This document shows positions 20,801 through 35,084 of a DNA stretch of 64,000 nucleotides, in pieces. The translations under genes and the position numbers were made by a program. Below the pieces are notes generated by a model that saw only the letters and a program-made list of their open reading frames with translations, ran no database searches and was not told the origin of the DNA. The stretch spans positions 2,049,326 through 2,113,325 of the forward strand of contig NC_052484.1 of assembly GCF_009730915.1 (NCBI RefSeq), read 5' to 3'. The first letter of the stretch is position 1. The number at the start of each line of letters is the position of its first letter. This DNA is from Dioscorea cayenensis subsp. rotundata. Lineage: Eukaryota; Streptophyta; Magnoliopsida; Dioscoreales; Dioscoreaceae.

Positions 20801-23800
20801 CACAACACAGTGATCTCAACTATTTCTTGGATGTTCGAAGAGGCACTGCAATTAGTGAGGATAAAATCATGAAAAGAGAGCCGAGTAGCAAGGACTCACC
20901 ACCCGTAGTTATCTTTGAAAACCCATCTGCAACAAATACTTCATCTAAGACAAATCTTCAACAGTGGGTAACTGAGGTTCATCAGATTAGCCTATCAGAC
21001 CATATTTTGGGCCTTCTAGATTATATCAGGCAAATCTATCTAACTGTTTTCGAGGAGAACACAGCTATAAGGAATAAAATCTCCCTTCTAATTGGGAGTG
21101 ATTTTGAACATTTGAGCCTTTCTCAGAAGAAGCTAGTGGAGCTTATTAGGAACACAACTGCGAGTGAGTCTAGTTCAGACCATAAAGATGAAACTATCAC
21201 AACATGCGTTGTACTTTATGCAATCAAACATTTGGCCTATCTTCTGTGCTTCTTTGGTGTACATCCTGCTCATCTATATCTGAACCATTTAATGAAAAAT
21301 ATTGGTAGTCCAAATGCAGCTTTAAGATCTGTAAAGAGTGTTATTGACAACGCATGGTGGAAAGTCGAGAAAGAACTAACTGAATCTCATCCATCATTGT
21401 CTTTCATTGAAGGAATTGTGAGGTCAAATACATTGCAGAATGGTAATAAGATATTGATTGTAGCTGATAGATTGTTTTGGTTCTCACTCAATCGAAAGCT
21501 GGCATCCACGAAGATAAAATGTCATGAAATCAAAGAAGGGCAAATACTGATGAGTCAACTGGATTACTTAAATGATGGTGAATTTACTCTAGCAGCCTTG
21601 GAAGCATTGCAGCATTCGCATTGTTTGCTAATTTCTCATGAGTAAGTTCCTGACACTATTGTTACTTGCAATTTGAGTCTTAATTGCTATAAACTGCTCA
21701 TCAAAGTCATCATATATTCTTGGTCTCTGGTCATTCCGGATTATGAAGTGTTACATATTCTCCCTGGAAATTCTGTACATTATGTAAATTATCCCTAAGA
21801 ATATTGTCTAATCTTCTATATTTTTGTCATCATCTACCTCTTTTTAATCTGGTCCAATGGCATACACATGTAATGTTGACATATGACCCGCTTATTATCT
21901 AATTATAGTTTCCTTGATAGCTATAGAAGCATTCATTTATTTTTCCAGAGTGTTGCATTTGGTTTCATGCTACCATAATGTTGATAATCGATGGTTCAAC
22001 ACTCTGCAATTTTATGTGGTAAAACTTTATTTTACAGCTTATGCTGTTCATTTTCAATTTGCAAGGAATATTTCGACATCATTCCCTTTCAACAAGTTCA
22101 GCATCATATTGGAGTATGGTGGCCCATCCACTTCATCTAAAATATCCTCCATGTCTCCCACCATGGATGAGTTACCTCAACTGCACTTCCTTGAAGTTAA
22201 AGTTGATAATCAAGTGTTTCCTATGGAATTTTATGAAGGGTATGATGTAACTCTTCATCTCAAATCCAAGATGGTAATTTCTTGCTTATCTTATAGCTGG
22301 ATTCTGGCATATTTATCCAACTATATTACCAAATTTGCTGCCTTTCATCTTCTTCTTTCCTTTTAATTTCACATAGGAGGGTCAATACTGTGTGGGGTTG
22401 AAACTTATAACCTTCTATGGTCTATGGTCTATGGTTTGGAGTCAGCAGATCTTTAATGTGCCACTTCCACTAGCTTCTTAGAAAATTGAGATGGAAGAAC
22501 ATGCTATCTTTTTGACATATTTGTGGGAATGGTGTATTAAACTGATGACCATGCTGGTGTCTTTGATGTCAATTAAGAAAACTAGTTATACTAAATTACT
22601 TAATCTTTCTGATGCATTTTCTGCTTGTAAGAAAGTCAACCAATGAATGCTATTCAGAATATTATATCCATTGTAGGTTCTCAAGAATCTTGAAACTTGT
22701 CTAATGCTGTCTATAACTTAGAAATAAGGATTCTTTGTTGGTGTGTTAATTGTTGCCCCTCTCATTTGTAGATATGGAATATATTAAATCTTGTGCCTTG
22801 TAAATGTAGCAGAATACCTCTATTGCTTCTTGCTTCAGAGATCAACATATTCTATTAAGGTTAACCTTAATATTTTTTTTCAATAGCTCATGGAATGTTG
22901 AGCTATGAGGGGCAGAAAACTTTTGGTCAGCTTTATCTACAACATATAAAAAAATGAATACATTATTGCCCTTATTCATTGTTTGCTATGGCAAAATGCC
23001 AGGCCTTTGTACTCATAAAACTTATAGGATAATTTGTCTTACTTATTATCTTCATGACCCATGATCGATAATATGATTTAGCAATTGTTTTTTAAAAGCA
23101 AAATAATGCAGAAAAAGTTGCAGAGGCCACATTTTCATGAGAATAATGAAGTGTAGTTTAATGAGATGGACATGACCCCTTGCACTACTGAGTGATTCTT
23201 CTTAATAGTGCCCCTATTTTTAATTTCATTCCATAATTCATGAATTTTTTGGTGATTTCAACTTTTGACTGTAAATTATTTTCCTTAGAACGTATGCTGT
23301 CTCTATAATTTTCTTTTCCTATTCCTCTTGTAAATAACAAAATTATGGTTAGCAATGCATAAATTTGCCTTCAATAGAGGTTGACTCGTGGGTTTCAATA
23401 GGAAGGTGTCTCACATACCATGCCCAGCACACAGGGTAGTTCAAACAATCAGCATATTTTAGAAATGCTAAATTTTGTGCCTATTGAGGAGAAGAATGGA
23501 TGCAGATCTTCTGATTCTGCAAATCAAGTAGTTCCTTCTCATGAAAATGGCTTGACTAAGAGCATGAATACTGCAAAACCTAAGACTTCAAACTCAAGTA
23601 CGCCTGTCCCTGATGTAGTCATTATTGTGAATACTCAGAGTTTTAATAAGAAAATGCTCATCTCTCGAAGAAGTTCATATCAGAAAATCCTGGTGATGGA
23701 AAAAGTAGGTGCTCAAGTCATTGAGCGAGACATTAATCTTCCCTTGGATCTTATCTTCAGTGCTGCAGTTTGTGTGGTATGGTATGAGGCCAGGAATTTT

Positions 23801-26398
23801 GCAGACAACCAAGAAACTGCTGAAGGACTATCATCTATACCAAATTTCATGGAAAATATCGCAACAAGCATACTGATGTCACTCAGTTTTGCTTTCAGTG
23901 GCTGCATTATGGTAACTTCTTTCTCTATTTCCTTAAAAGCTTTTATAGATGATAAACACAAGTTATTTGTCCAAGATTTTCTAGAAGTCGTTTTTATGCC
24001 ACTAGCTCCCAACATGGTAATAGAAGTTCTGTGGTCAGCTTTGTTGATAGACATCAGGCTACAGTTTGACTTGTCATGTGAATAGTAAGGATGGGCTTCT
24101 CATTCTGTTGGCCTCCTCTCACAAGCTGAGACAGCCAAAGATATGTATAAGTATTTGTACAATAGATACAGTTTTGGAGCACCGGAGATGAGAAGCTATT
24201 TGGATTTTAAGAATGTGGCAGTGAAGATATGGTCTCTGTAGCGCCAGCCAAAAATGACTTGTACTTCTTTCCACTATAGGGAAGTTTCTTTTATCATCAG
24301 TGTCCCCATATGTAGACAGTAGTGGTTGCTTCCCTTTGTTCTCTTGAATTTTTTCTGTGCTCTGGATTTGGTGTAACACCCAATGTCTTGCACAATCACA
24401 GCGAAGTCTTCTTAAACTTTTGCAGCCTGAACATTCCTGAATGGATGATTTTCACTTCAATGATAACTGTATCAAAGAATGAATTTATGTAGCTGAGTCG
24501 CTCCATTTAGAACTTTTATAACACAAATATATATTTATCTTCCACTAACATTCCTTCCTTCTCTCAAGACTGACCTTTCTTTTCTTTTCAGTTACATATC
24601 TTACAGCAATTCATTAGTTTTATAATGAGAAGCTTGTGCATGTCTGTTTTTGTGTCCAGATCTTTGAGGGAGAAATTAGCTTTCTTGCTGCTATAATGGA
24701 CTCATCAGATGCACTTTATGCAGCAGCTGCTAGTCTGGACATGAATTTACAGCTATTTTGCTCATATACATCAGAAACCACCGATGAAATAATTCTGAGC
24801 TCCATTAGGAATGCCACAAAGCTAAATAGAAGCATTTATCCTGCAATGCCTGAATCTGAAACAATAGGAGAATCATTTTTTACCAAGTTTCCTTCTATAA
24901 ATCCACTCTCAGCTCATGCAATACTTTCCTCGGGTGGAATGCTTGTTGAATTTTTGGAATGGTCACATGAACGCAGAATTCGGGCTATTGGCAAGTATCA
25001 TATCCCTGAACATTGTATGTCCTTGTTCAGTTCTGTATGCAGATATGGGGAGTTGGGGGAATCTAAGTCTGTGATGACTGAATGTTCCTCCATTGATTCA
25101 GATAGCAGCAGTGGAAAATTTCAGTCAGACAGAAAAAGGCATAAAATGGCAATTGATTCCCGTACTTGCAGTATGTCATTTGACAAGTGCATTGAAACAT
25201 TAAATCAATTGACTGATGACAGTGCAGAAAAGGCTCAAACATCCCATCCGTATCAGCCTAGGTATTTCTGCATGAGTAGAGTTCAAGGTAACAATTGCAG
25301 AGTTCAACCGCCCATGTTTGGTAGCCTTGTACATGACATTGAAGGACATGACTACATTAATGAAAATTCAGTTGCTGAAGTAATTGACCAAAATTCCTCA
25401 TTTTTCGGTGAGCAATTCTCCAAAAATCCTGAAATTGGCACCTTCTTGAGCAAACAACAAGCAAGAAATGAAGCAGCTGCTGAAAGCTCTCAGCCTCACA
25501 GATCAATGTTTGGTGCCACTGTTCATCCGACATTTCCTACTGCTGCGGAGATAAATAAATGGGATATCTTAAAGGTTCAGAATCAAGACTTGAAAGACAA
25601 AGTCTGTGATAGGTCGTCCTTGGGCTTCAAGAAAGATTTCACTGTAGAAGACCAAGGACATTATCAGAATGACAATCTATTGCCAAGACATGTCTTCAGA
25701 TCATCTGTAAATGTAAATATTAAACCACCTTACAGCGGGAGTTCATGCCTAAATACTATCCATTCACAGAGAGCAGATAAAGGATCAAATTGGACTCTGG
25801 AGCTCCTGAATAGAGTCAAAGAGAAGAGAAGAATGCATCAGCAAAGCCTTCAGTGCAACAAAAGTCCCAATCTCATTTCAGTTTTGAACAATAAAGAGAA
25901 GCACCCCATAAGTCGAAGTCCATCCATTATTGATAGCTACAAAAGTAAAGCCTCTATAAAACGAAGTCCATCTATTATTGACAGCTACAGGTTCCAAGGA
26001 AGCAACAAGGCAAAGAATGTAGCCAAGCAGAAGTGTAACAAAGGAACTAAAACACACCTGTTTAATTCTGAAGAAAAGAATGATGCTCTTCTCATTACTC
26101 CCACATGGACACCCGTAGACAAAAGAGCAAGACAGGTACTTTATGGAATAAAACCTGGCTTTCTTTTTGGTATTAGTCTTGCTTCTTGCCTATAATAATG
26201 CTAAGTACTATGTAAATCACATTAGCTTTAGTATGTTTTATTTATATGATTTTAGGAGATCTTATTTGAAAGGAAACTTTGCAGAATCTTTCATTCACAA
26301 GGAATGGGAATGAAAAGCAAAGCAAACTGGTCTGGAGAAGCAGAAACAGCCCTAACATAGGTTATAATGTGAGAAAAAGATATCGAGATGAAGGTTAG
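17882..26398 (+). CDS. SHOC1: SHOC1 (SHORTAGE IN CHIASMATA 1), XPF-like meiotic crossover protein
   Basis: SHOC1 is a ZMM protein needed in meiosis for interference-sensitive (class I) crossovers. It acts with PTD on recombination intermediates in the nucleus (family knowledge). Exons: 17882-18175, 18254-18322, 18420-18476, 18578-18652, 19630-21641, 22066-22273, 23402-23911, 24660-26135, 26285-26398, about 1604 aa, close to the Arabidopsis length as I recall it. The N-terminus MRSRFLSTDFFS is family-typical. The central part has SSELALVDDTFRSLPEPIL. The XPF-like nuclease fold follows from about residue 760 (FSIILEYGGP, PDVVIIVNTQ, LISRRSSYQKILVMEK, GAQVIERD). A helix-hairpin-helix lies near residue 1150 (FPSINPLSAHAILSS). 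The tail has repeated RSPSIIDSY and ends near SKLVWRSRN. The canonical XPF ERKxxxD catalytic signature is not seen, as is usual in this family. Phases match at every junction. The fourth intron holds a possible decayed exon. Confidence 0.9.
19039..19490 (+). pseudogene. Possible decayed SHOC1 exon, now intronic
   Basis: This part of intron 4 carries protein-like stretches in different frames: SENDGSFLVIEFLLKD around 19078-19125, IWSSVEMSDDNN around 19237-19272, and VEDSTEKDFDIVFETTTDIQ around 19377-19436. They are separated by stops. Acidic, Ser/Asp-rich text of this kind would fit the N-terminal linker seen at this place in other SHOC1 proteins. Every acceptor tested after 19038 runs into a stop in the frame coming from exon 4, whereas skipping to 19630 stays in frame. 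Alternatives are chance coding-like text or assembly indels. Confidence 0.35.
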
Positions 26399-26965
26399 GG
26401 GTGCATGTTTGCTATAGATGCAGTTATTTCAAGTTTTGCTATAGGTCTATGTTTAGAGCCCTTCATTGCTTTCTCTTATTGCATAGATATATGATTGGGC
26501 TGTGACATTATGCCTAAGGCTTCCTTTGATCTGCTTTGGCACGCCAATCTTTTATTAACAAAAGGAAGCAAGTTTCACAGAGTTATCCTCTCTTTTTTAT
26601 ATGGACTTTTGTTTCTATCACAAATGTCATCAGAAAGCATGCCCATCAAGCATTATATACTCTTAAAAACAACCGGTTCTGAATGATGGTGAAAATACAA
26701 TGAAATATACTTTTATTTGAAACCTTATAACATGTGTAAGGATCTGTGTGGGCCATTTTAGGTATTACAATCAAAAGTTCTACACACAAAAAAGCAAATG
26801 GCATCACTTCTGGTAAAAGAATATTTATATATATATAGTAATATGCTTCTTCTTTTTCTTTTTGCGGTCATGAAGGCTCAATGACCTTCCAAGCCCGGGA
26901 TCTGCTGCCTAGAATGTCCAATTGTCTGCCTATACAGAAGCCTTTTTCCTATCATATCAAAAGAA
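26399..26965. other. Spacer between convergent SHOC1 and the coiled-coil gene
   Basis: About 570 bases. It must hold the 3' UTRs and polyadenylation signals of both genes. There is a short (TA)n tract near 26828-26840. No gene is seen. Confidence 0.6.
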
Positions 26966-29900
26966 CTAACCCTTTGAGCCATTTTTAAGACCACGGATGG
27001 TCATTACAAGCTGTTGTCTTTCACCCTCTACTTCTGCAAATTTGAGACTTATCGCTGAATATCTTTGCTGCATTTCCTTCAGCTCAGCTTCCATAGCCTT
27101 GTTGTGTTCTTTCAGAACTGCTACTTCACTCAAAATTTCAGCAATATAGCCCCGATCACAGGTACCTGCTACGAAGCTTTCTTCTCTCTCTGAGCCATCT
27201 TTAGTAATGCTGCATAATGTTGAATATTCTGCAGATTAATACTTTATGAATTTACTGAGAATTTAGTACTAGCCAATTCTAAAAGAGTATTGTTACTGTA
27301 CATAAATTGCAACAAACATCATGTCATGTTTGGAAAAGAATTCTGGTTGACAAAATAGGATGACAAAAAATTACCTCATGTATAGCAGCCTATTGAATGT
27401 GCTCGGACTAAGCATGAATGCTTTATCTCCTAACCTCGGTATTAGTAGATCTCCACCCATGTGTTTAACTTCACTGTTGTTAACAGTATTGATATTCTTG
27501 CCATCAATGTTGACATCTTCTACCTGATAATTTATTCCACTGTCAGTAACTGGGAAATTGTAAGTTTGTGATACCATAAATCCGTGTGAATGACCAAAAG
27601 TAGAGGTAGCATTCATCGAGAACACTAAGAACCCGGGGTTCTCTATCCTAAATTTCTGTCTGCTATGCTTTAAAGTAAAATTTTGAGCTTAATCTTAGAT
27701 ATGAATCCTTTTGACAACTGGACAATTTCCACAATCAGTTGTCTGAGCATTTGCTATGAAATGAATGATGTCAAAAGGAAGCAAACATGGAAGTAATGGT
27801 TGCTTTTCATACTAGATTTTTCAGTGTCATGTAATCAGATAAGTAGTTTCTGATAAGGAAACTAATTTAATTATCTTTCCCTTGCCAGAAAAATAAATAT
27901 TTCAATTGATTTACCTTATCACCCGTGTCTTTACAACAAACCATCTTCTCTTGGCTGCCTGCATCATTGATGTCCTCCATTTCCAAAAATGAATAGTGTG
28001 TATCCTCTATCTTGGTATCCTTCAACTCTATTTCTTGCTGCCAAACAAGTAAATAAACATTGTCATGAAGCATGCGACAACTTTCATTTGTTAATGTACT
28101 TATTATATTAGTTCTTGCTTGTTATTTCATTTCTTTTTGTACTTCAAGTAAGTGGGTACTACAATGCTATATAATATCTTATTAGGAGAGTTTACCTCAA
28201 GAAGTCTGCATTTCTCCTGCAATGCACCAACTTCCTTGGTGTTGTGAGGTGGTAATCCAGATTTAACATTCTTTTTCTCCACAATTGTCTTTGTAGCTCC
28301 ATCAAAAACGGCAATTCTTGTGTCACTATCCTCAAGTTTTTTAGTTATTAAACCATCCATGTTCTCCACATTTTGAAGTTCACCCATTAGATAGAGCACT
28401 TCGTTCCTTGAGTTCTCTTTTTCTACCTCAGAATTTAGGTTATTGATCATCGTTTCCTCTTCATCTCCTAAATGGCTTGAATCCTTTAGCTCCAAAGATT
28501 TATTTGTTTCTTCCGTTATGGAAATGATTTCTTGCTCCAGCAGACCTCCATCGATGTTTCTATTATGTGCCATCATTTCACTGTCTTCCAATGCTGATTT
28601 CAGTTGTTTCATCTTACCTATCAGCTTTTCTCTCTGCTGTACCAGTTCAGAGTGATGAATTTTCTCTTTTTCAAGTCTTTCAACGTCAACTCTAAGCGCA
28701 AGCAATTCCTCTAAGAAAGCCCTTTTTAATGCTTCATTATATTTCCTCTGATTATCCAATGCTGCACTCTTGCTTTCAACTTCTTGAAACAATTTACTTG
28801 TTTCTTTTGTCTTCATGTCAAAAAGATTTGATAGCTGCTGAAGTTTCACATGGTATTGATCTTTCACCAGCATAAGCTCTTCATTAGATTTCCACAGCAG
28901 TTCCTCTAAATTGAATTTTTCCAAACGCAGGTCATTAGCTTCAGTCATTGCTTTCATGGCCAACTTCTCATTTGCATAAAACGTAGATGACACCTGTGCA
29001 GACAACCTTTTGAAGTCCTCTTGAAGCTTTTCAGCAGTATTAGCATTACTCCTCCTTGAGTTCCTCAATGCGTCTTCTGCTCGTATAGCCCTTTGCTCTT
29101 GCTCAACCTTCGCACGGGTTACAGTTTCCAAATCAGCTTCAAATGCCTCTGCCTGCTCTTCAAGGTTTTTCTCTAAGCCTTCAATGTTGAATTCAAGGTC
29201 ATTAATAATTGATAAATGCGCTGAACATTCATACTGCATTCGTAGTTGTTCTCTCAATTGGATCTGTTCAAGCTTAGATGAGATTTCATGGTTTTCCTGT
29301 TTTAGAATTTCATAGTCAAGAGCGAGCTGTTCCATTTGCATTTCTAGTTCTTCACGGTCCTTCTGGTAGAGATCTACCTCACTTTTCAGACTTATGATCT
29401 GCTGTTCAAGTGAATGTTTAACTCCGACATCATGCTCCTTCACTAGAACTTCCAGCGCATACTGCTCGTCATCATGGTGTTGCACCATGGTTTCTAAGAA
29501 TTCTTGATTGTGTTTACAACTTCTCAAATGTGGAGAATTATTCCCATTATCTTGGTAATTCTCATATATTTTCCGAGCCACTTTTGTATCATCAGCACTA
29601 GAGATTTCCCTATTTTTCTGTTCCAACAGTTCATCCAGATCTCTCACAGCCAGAATCAACTCAGAGTTGGATTCTTTTGTCTTTTGTAGTTGCAATTGAA
29701 GATTTGCATTCAAATTTTTCTCATGGCTTAATTCTTCTTTAATTTCTTCAAGCATGGACCTCAAATCTTCACCATCAAAACACATCTTTTGCGACTCATT
29801 CAAATTGTTAGTTCTCTTCTGCACATTTTTAAGTTCTTCACATTCTCTTCGCAATGTGTCTCTCTCCTCCTTTAAGCTACTGATTTCCCTTAAGTGATCT

Positions 29901-31742
29901 TGCCCTCGCTTGCTTTCCTTCACAACTTGCTTTCGAAGAGTTTGCAACTCCAATTCTGATATGTCTAACCGTCTTACTAGTGTAATTGCATCACTTCTGA
30001 GCTTCTCAAGACTAATGTCAGGATCATACAGTCTTTCTCTCAACCCAGCTTCCCCTGAACTGGTAATTGACTCATCCATCTTTCCATCAGGACCTGAAGT
30101 AGCAGACCATTCTATTGAACTGGCAATTGCATTTCGAGGAGTGTCACTATTGCATAGGGGTGAGAGTAGAGTAACGGAGTCCTGTTGAGAGTTGCTATTG
30201 AAAACTCCATTCAGTTTTGGGCTATATTGTCCTGAACTGCTATCCGAGCAGGACCTTGATATAGCATCAGAGCCATCAGATTTTTTGAAGTCAGAATGGT
30301 AAACCATATTCCTGCTAGACTGGAATTTCTTTTCTGCCGGACTATCAATAAACAAGCTTTCCTGCTAAAAAATTGTAGTTGATCAGCCATGATAGTATAA
30401 CTGGATGATTTACATACTAAGACATCTTGATGCACAATTCGTACTTCAGGTCACACGCAATGGTAACAACATTAACAAGTTTCATATGCTTTATCTAGTG
30501 AATTTCTCATTCTAGTTTGCTCACTAAAGATATACTTGATTTCATGCTTTTATTATTATGAGAAGTTTTCAAATGACTAGTAAAATTGCACTGACAGTAT
30601 CAACAGGTTTCTTCTTTGATAGATTTTCTTCCTCTATTTACTCAATGCTTGCCAGAAATGAGTTCATATGAATCCAAGCACGCCGGAAGCACAAGCAGCC
30701 TTACCTTGGGAGAATTTATGACATCTACATCACAGGCAAGTTTCCCGATCTCATCTTTCTCATTGCTTAGCTGGCTTTGCAATGTTTTGCGTTGATGCCC
30801 GACAATCATAGCTCCATGTTCATCAGTTACTCTGAAGAATTAGATGAATTATCATAACTGATACTCTTATAACCAAAACCATACACCATACACCAAATCT
30901 TCAAGATGTCAATTTCTATAAAGTCATATATTTACCTTCTCTCTTCATCACCTTGCATTCTCTGTATGTTAACCTGACAAAAGCATTCTGATAGTCAGGA
31001 AAATTCTGAAGTATCAATCACATGAACTGTCTCAAATAAACATGAGGAACAAATGCTTGATTTCTGGGTACATTTTGCTCTACAGGTCAAACACATGAAT
31101 ATGCATACTATGAATTCGAAATGCAATAACCGTGCTCACGTGTAGGATCGCAGCCGTGTTCGATCCCTTGAGTGGCAGAGAAACAGAGGAAGGCTTGAAA
31201 ACATCGGCATAATCCGCAAGGTTAATAGTCGTCTCCCCCAAATATCCATATTTTGTTGATCCCTGAATAGAAACTTGATCAATCACACTGAAATGAAAAT
31301 AATGTGTTATTGATAAATCAGGATGAGTTCTACTCACAGCAGCTGAAACAAGAAATTGGTAAGCTTTTTCATTGATCTTTCCAGACTTTGGATCCTGAAT
31401 GAATTTCACTGTTTCCCAGATCGGTTTACTCCAATGACAAACTCCATTAACCACTTCACCCTTTTCTGATCTCAGAGTTGGTCTTCCAACATCCACAGGA
31501 ACTAAAGATACAACCATGGCTTCCCATCCCAACTCCGGCACCTGAATGAGTTTATCATCAATCAGGTATACAAGATCATACCTTTCTTCTTCATTCTTGC
31601 ATTCATATTCAAATAAGTTCTATTTTAGAAAAAAAATAGCAAAATGGGGATGGATGATGATCACCTGGGTAGCATGAAACTGGAACTTGAAAACAGCTTT
31701 GATCTTGTTCTTCTCACTCCTCCATCTTCCAGCCTTGAACAT
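26966..31742 (-). CDS. NT-C2 domain long coiled-coil protein (myosin heavy chain-related type)
   Basis: The protein resembles Arabidopsis At1g63300/At5g41140-type proteins: an N-terminal C2 domain (NT-C2, EEIG1/EHBP1 family) followed by a long coiled coil. Such proteins are thought to bind membranes or act as scaffolds; the role here is unknown. Exons in transcript order: 31742-31665, 31541-31338, 31262-31140, 30973-30936, 30831-30705, 30361-28196, 28037-27915, 27655-27375, 27209-26966, about 1127 aa with all phases matching. NT-C2 covers about residues 1-140 (MFKAGRWRSEKNKIK, LGWEAMVVSLVPVDVGRPT, YGYLGETTINLADY). A Ser-rich linker follows. Heptad-rich sequence runs from about residue 240 to the end, with a conserved tail (LKFAEVEGERQQLVMTIRGL). 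The start is the first ATG of the conserved N-terminus. The acceptors at 27655 and 27209 were chosen because only they keep the frame. Confidence 0.85.
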
Positions 31743-33700
31743 CTTTGATTCCTTTCACCCTCTTCAATTGATCATCATTCCAAGGGATGTTTCTATGCAT
31801 TCATCCCTTTCACTTTCCCCCAACCACATTTGGACATAAAAACAGGAGTTTTCAGACAGCCAAGACAAACAGGTTTTAGAGAGAGAAAGAGGGGGTTAAT
31901 GTGGTGTGTGAGAGTTGAAGTATAGAAGAGAACAAGGTTGCAGATCTCAGCACTTTTAGTGGGTGTGTAAGAGATTATTAAAAATAAACATATAAAATTA
32001 AGAAGCTTCTGATGTAATAATATAAGAAAATTTGATGTCTAATTTGATTTTAAAAGAAAATTTAGAAAAGAGCCAAAGTTTAAAGTGGTGTGTGTTGCGT
32101 GCTGCTCACACCCATAGAAATTTGGGACGTTGGTCACTGTAGCTATCCTTTTCTTTGTTGTTTTGACAAATGTGTCCTCTTACTTTTTTTTTTTTTGGAA
32201 AATTTATCTTTTAGATTTGATTTGGATTAAAAAAATTAATCTTTATTTCTAAATTTGTTCTAGTATATATTCTTCTTCTGTTTTTCTATGATACTGTCCT
32301 GTGATGTCCATATGGACTGTCCAAAACGGGAAAGGGGTTAAATTATGACCATGGAATCTAGCAAAGGTAAAATCTTTAAAATTATATTTTTAAAATTTTA
32401 ATAAATAAAAAATTAATTTATATTTTAATAAAATTTAAAAGAGGGGAATAAAGTCATAAACTACTAATGGTTCTTGTTGTAAAAGCAAGCTGTGATAAAA
32501 TTGAAATTTTCTCATATCAAATTATAGTATTAAAAAAATAATTTTAAAATATTATCATTCATGTATAATCAAGGAATTTAGTGACACTTTTAATTTTTGT
32601 AAGTCAAATCAAGAAAGGAAACATGTCTGATAGGAAACTCCCCAACATAATCTGGCTTTAATTTTGTTTGTGATTATCTTAATCAAACATATCTATTAAA
32701 ACCATTTGTTGGTGACATTTTCTCCTTGAAATTGTTATGATTTTATATTCAATTATGTTTCATTTACCGCTATGACGTTTTTTATGCATTAGATAATGAG
32801 TTGTGTTATTTATCTTGAAATAGTGTCATGAATGTAACCCTTAAATCTCACCTCAGGGATTATATTTTTTTTAATCCCATATCCGGGATTTCATTTGGGA
32901 TATTATTTTGGTTTAAATATTCTTTGATAATAGTAATTCCCTTTTTCTAACATTGAGATTCTTACACACTTACCAATAGTAGAGGACCATGTTAATAGTT
33001 TCTCCCAACAATGTATCATGGTACTGACTTATCACTGGCCAACCGCATGTAATTTAGATGCTATATTTATGAGCATCAAACTCAAAGCAGAAAGGACCAT
33101 ATCTTTAGATATCGATGTCTCTCCAGGTGATGTCTGTACAGTGGACCAAAATGTTTTAAGCATAACTTAAAAAGAATGTTAGGGTTTCTCTTGTAAAAAA
33201 GTAATTTTCTTTGTACTTTTATATATACCTTCATAAAAATTGAATTCTTTCTACAATTGATATTGTAAAATGTAAATTAATTAAAAAAATATAGATTTTT
33301 AGTAGCTTAAATTCATTTTTGGTGTTGTGTTAAATACAGAATACTTTAATTTTATATTTTAAATAGATATTAAAAATGAATTTATGTCTTCTTATTTTTC
33401 TCTTTTTTTTTAACTTTTTTAATATTTTACAATAATATTTTAAAATAATATTTTAATTAACAAATATGGGTTCATGATAGTGGTAAAGAATCTGATTTTT
33501 ATAGAAATAAAAAAAATATTTTTTAATAAAATATGAAAAGTTAATCATTTTTCATAAACATAGATAAGCCCCAAGATAGTGATAGATGCATCATATTAAA
33601 ATTAATTATTAAAGGTATATTTTTGGGTATGATACAATATCAAATATATAATATAACTGATTTTCAATTACCTCGAGAAAAAAAATTAATGACTAAAAAT
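31743..33700. other. Promoter side of the coiled-coil gene and AT-rich intergenic DNA
   Basis: 31743-31930 is probably the 5' UTR and leader (GAGAGAAAGAGGGGG on the plus strand). The rest is AT-rich with no ORF that matches a family and no clear element. Confidence 0.5.
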
Positions 33701-33717
33701 TAATAACTACTAAGTGA

Positions 33718-33940
33718 TTGATAGCCTAGTAGTACAAGCTCCATTGCAAAAAACACATCCAAAAAATACTTATTGTCTAAAATTGAAGCACACCGATCGT
33801 AAGTAAATGGGTGTCAAAAGTTCTCAAATGTGGATGTGAGCTTGTTGTTCAATTTATGAGTGGGCACATATTGTCTAATGTGTGCAAGTCACTAAGTAGT
33901 TGGTACTTGTTGCTCCCTTAAAAAAAATAATAATAATAAG
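33718..33940 (+). mobile_element. SINE-like element
   Basis: The A-box-like TAGCCTAGTAGTACAAGCTC at about 33723 is followed by a B-box-like GTTCTCAAATGT. The end is TTGCTCCCTTAAAAAAAA with an AAT-rich tail. No certain target duplication was found, so this remains a candidate. Confidence 0.4.
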
Positions 33941-34406
33941 TAAAATAAAATAATTGACTATCAATACATTGAAAATCTATCCTACGAATATATTGGTTTT
34001 GATATGAGACATTTGTTAATATCTTTGTTTTCACCTATGCTATGATAGATCTAGGAGACATCTATTAATATTTTTTGTTTTTTTTTTATCTATGATATGA
34101 TAGATCTTCCATGACTTTGACAGAAAAAGTTGATAACTGTGAAATTGAAAATCTATTTTATAAATCTATTAATATTCATAATAGACATCTATTAGTATTA
34201 TGGAAATTTAACTATTATGTCATAGATCTTTACAATGAATGAAAAACTAATGTAAATGAATAAATTAAAAAATCTTGGAGTATTTTTTTTTTTTGTTTTA
34301 TAATATGATAAATCTTCAATGGTGTCAAAATAACAAGTTAATAACAATCAATACATTGAAAATCTATTATACAAATCAAGTTATAGAGATGGCATTTTTC
34401 TAATGT

Positions 34407-34700
34407 ATGATACTTTTTTTATTTCTTTTTACTTGTCACATTTTGGAGTTCTTTTTTATTTTTTTACTTGTCACATTAGAAATTTTGTACAGTATTAAAT
34501 AATTTTAAAAAATTTTAATAAATCACAATTAATTAAGTATTAAATCATATATTTTATTTAGTGAGTTTTAAATAGACATAGTTTTAGAAAATAATAATTT
34601 TTTTCATAAAATATAAATAAATAATTATTTTTAATTATTTTTTAAATTAATGTGAATTAAATACATGTGACAAGTAAAAAACAAAGAGAAGAAGTGTATT
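34407..34700. mobile_element. Stowaway-like MITE
   Basis: About 290 bases with terminal inverted sequences TTTTTACTTGTCACATTT and ATGTGACAAGTAAAAAACA and an AT-rich core without coding capacity. The element at 61000-61292 is a second member of the family; both share AATTTTG..CAG.ATTAA(G/A)TAATTTT and GAGTTTTAAATAG. The family resembles plant Stowaway (Tc1/mariner) elements with CTCCCTCNGTTCC termini. Confidence 0.6.
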
Positions 34701-35084
34701 AAAGATATTCATTAACTCTCACTGTTTAAGAATTACACAGCATTGACAACACACTTTAGTCTCACTATCATCCCTTGCTCCCCCACAAGCACATGTCCTT
34801 GTTTTTTACAAGACCACTTAGTATGCACTTATCTCTATGTCTCTATGAATGGTCAATTGTGTTTGTGCTCCCCTGCTTGTAGTGCATCCAGTGCCAGCCA
34901 ACACTAGTTACAAATATGAAAAACAGAGCAACGTGTGTACTCTGTCCCTTGGACCACACCCAAACCCACTAGGTTGTCTTATCATTACACCATGTAAACC
35001 CTTCCTCTCAGTTTGATTTTTAGTGGGTTGAGAAGGTTAGTTCTATTTATTTAAATCTGTCTCAAAAAACATTGCATGAAGATT

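Noticed and set aside
26236..26345. Alternative last SHOC1 exon beginning GAGATCTTATTT
   Set aside because: It would give a different tail. The acceptor at 26284 gives NLSFTRNGNEKQSKLVW, which fits the family's C-terminal end.
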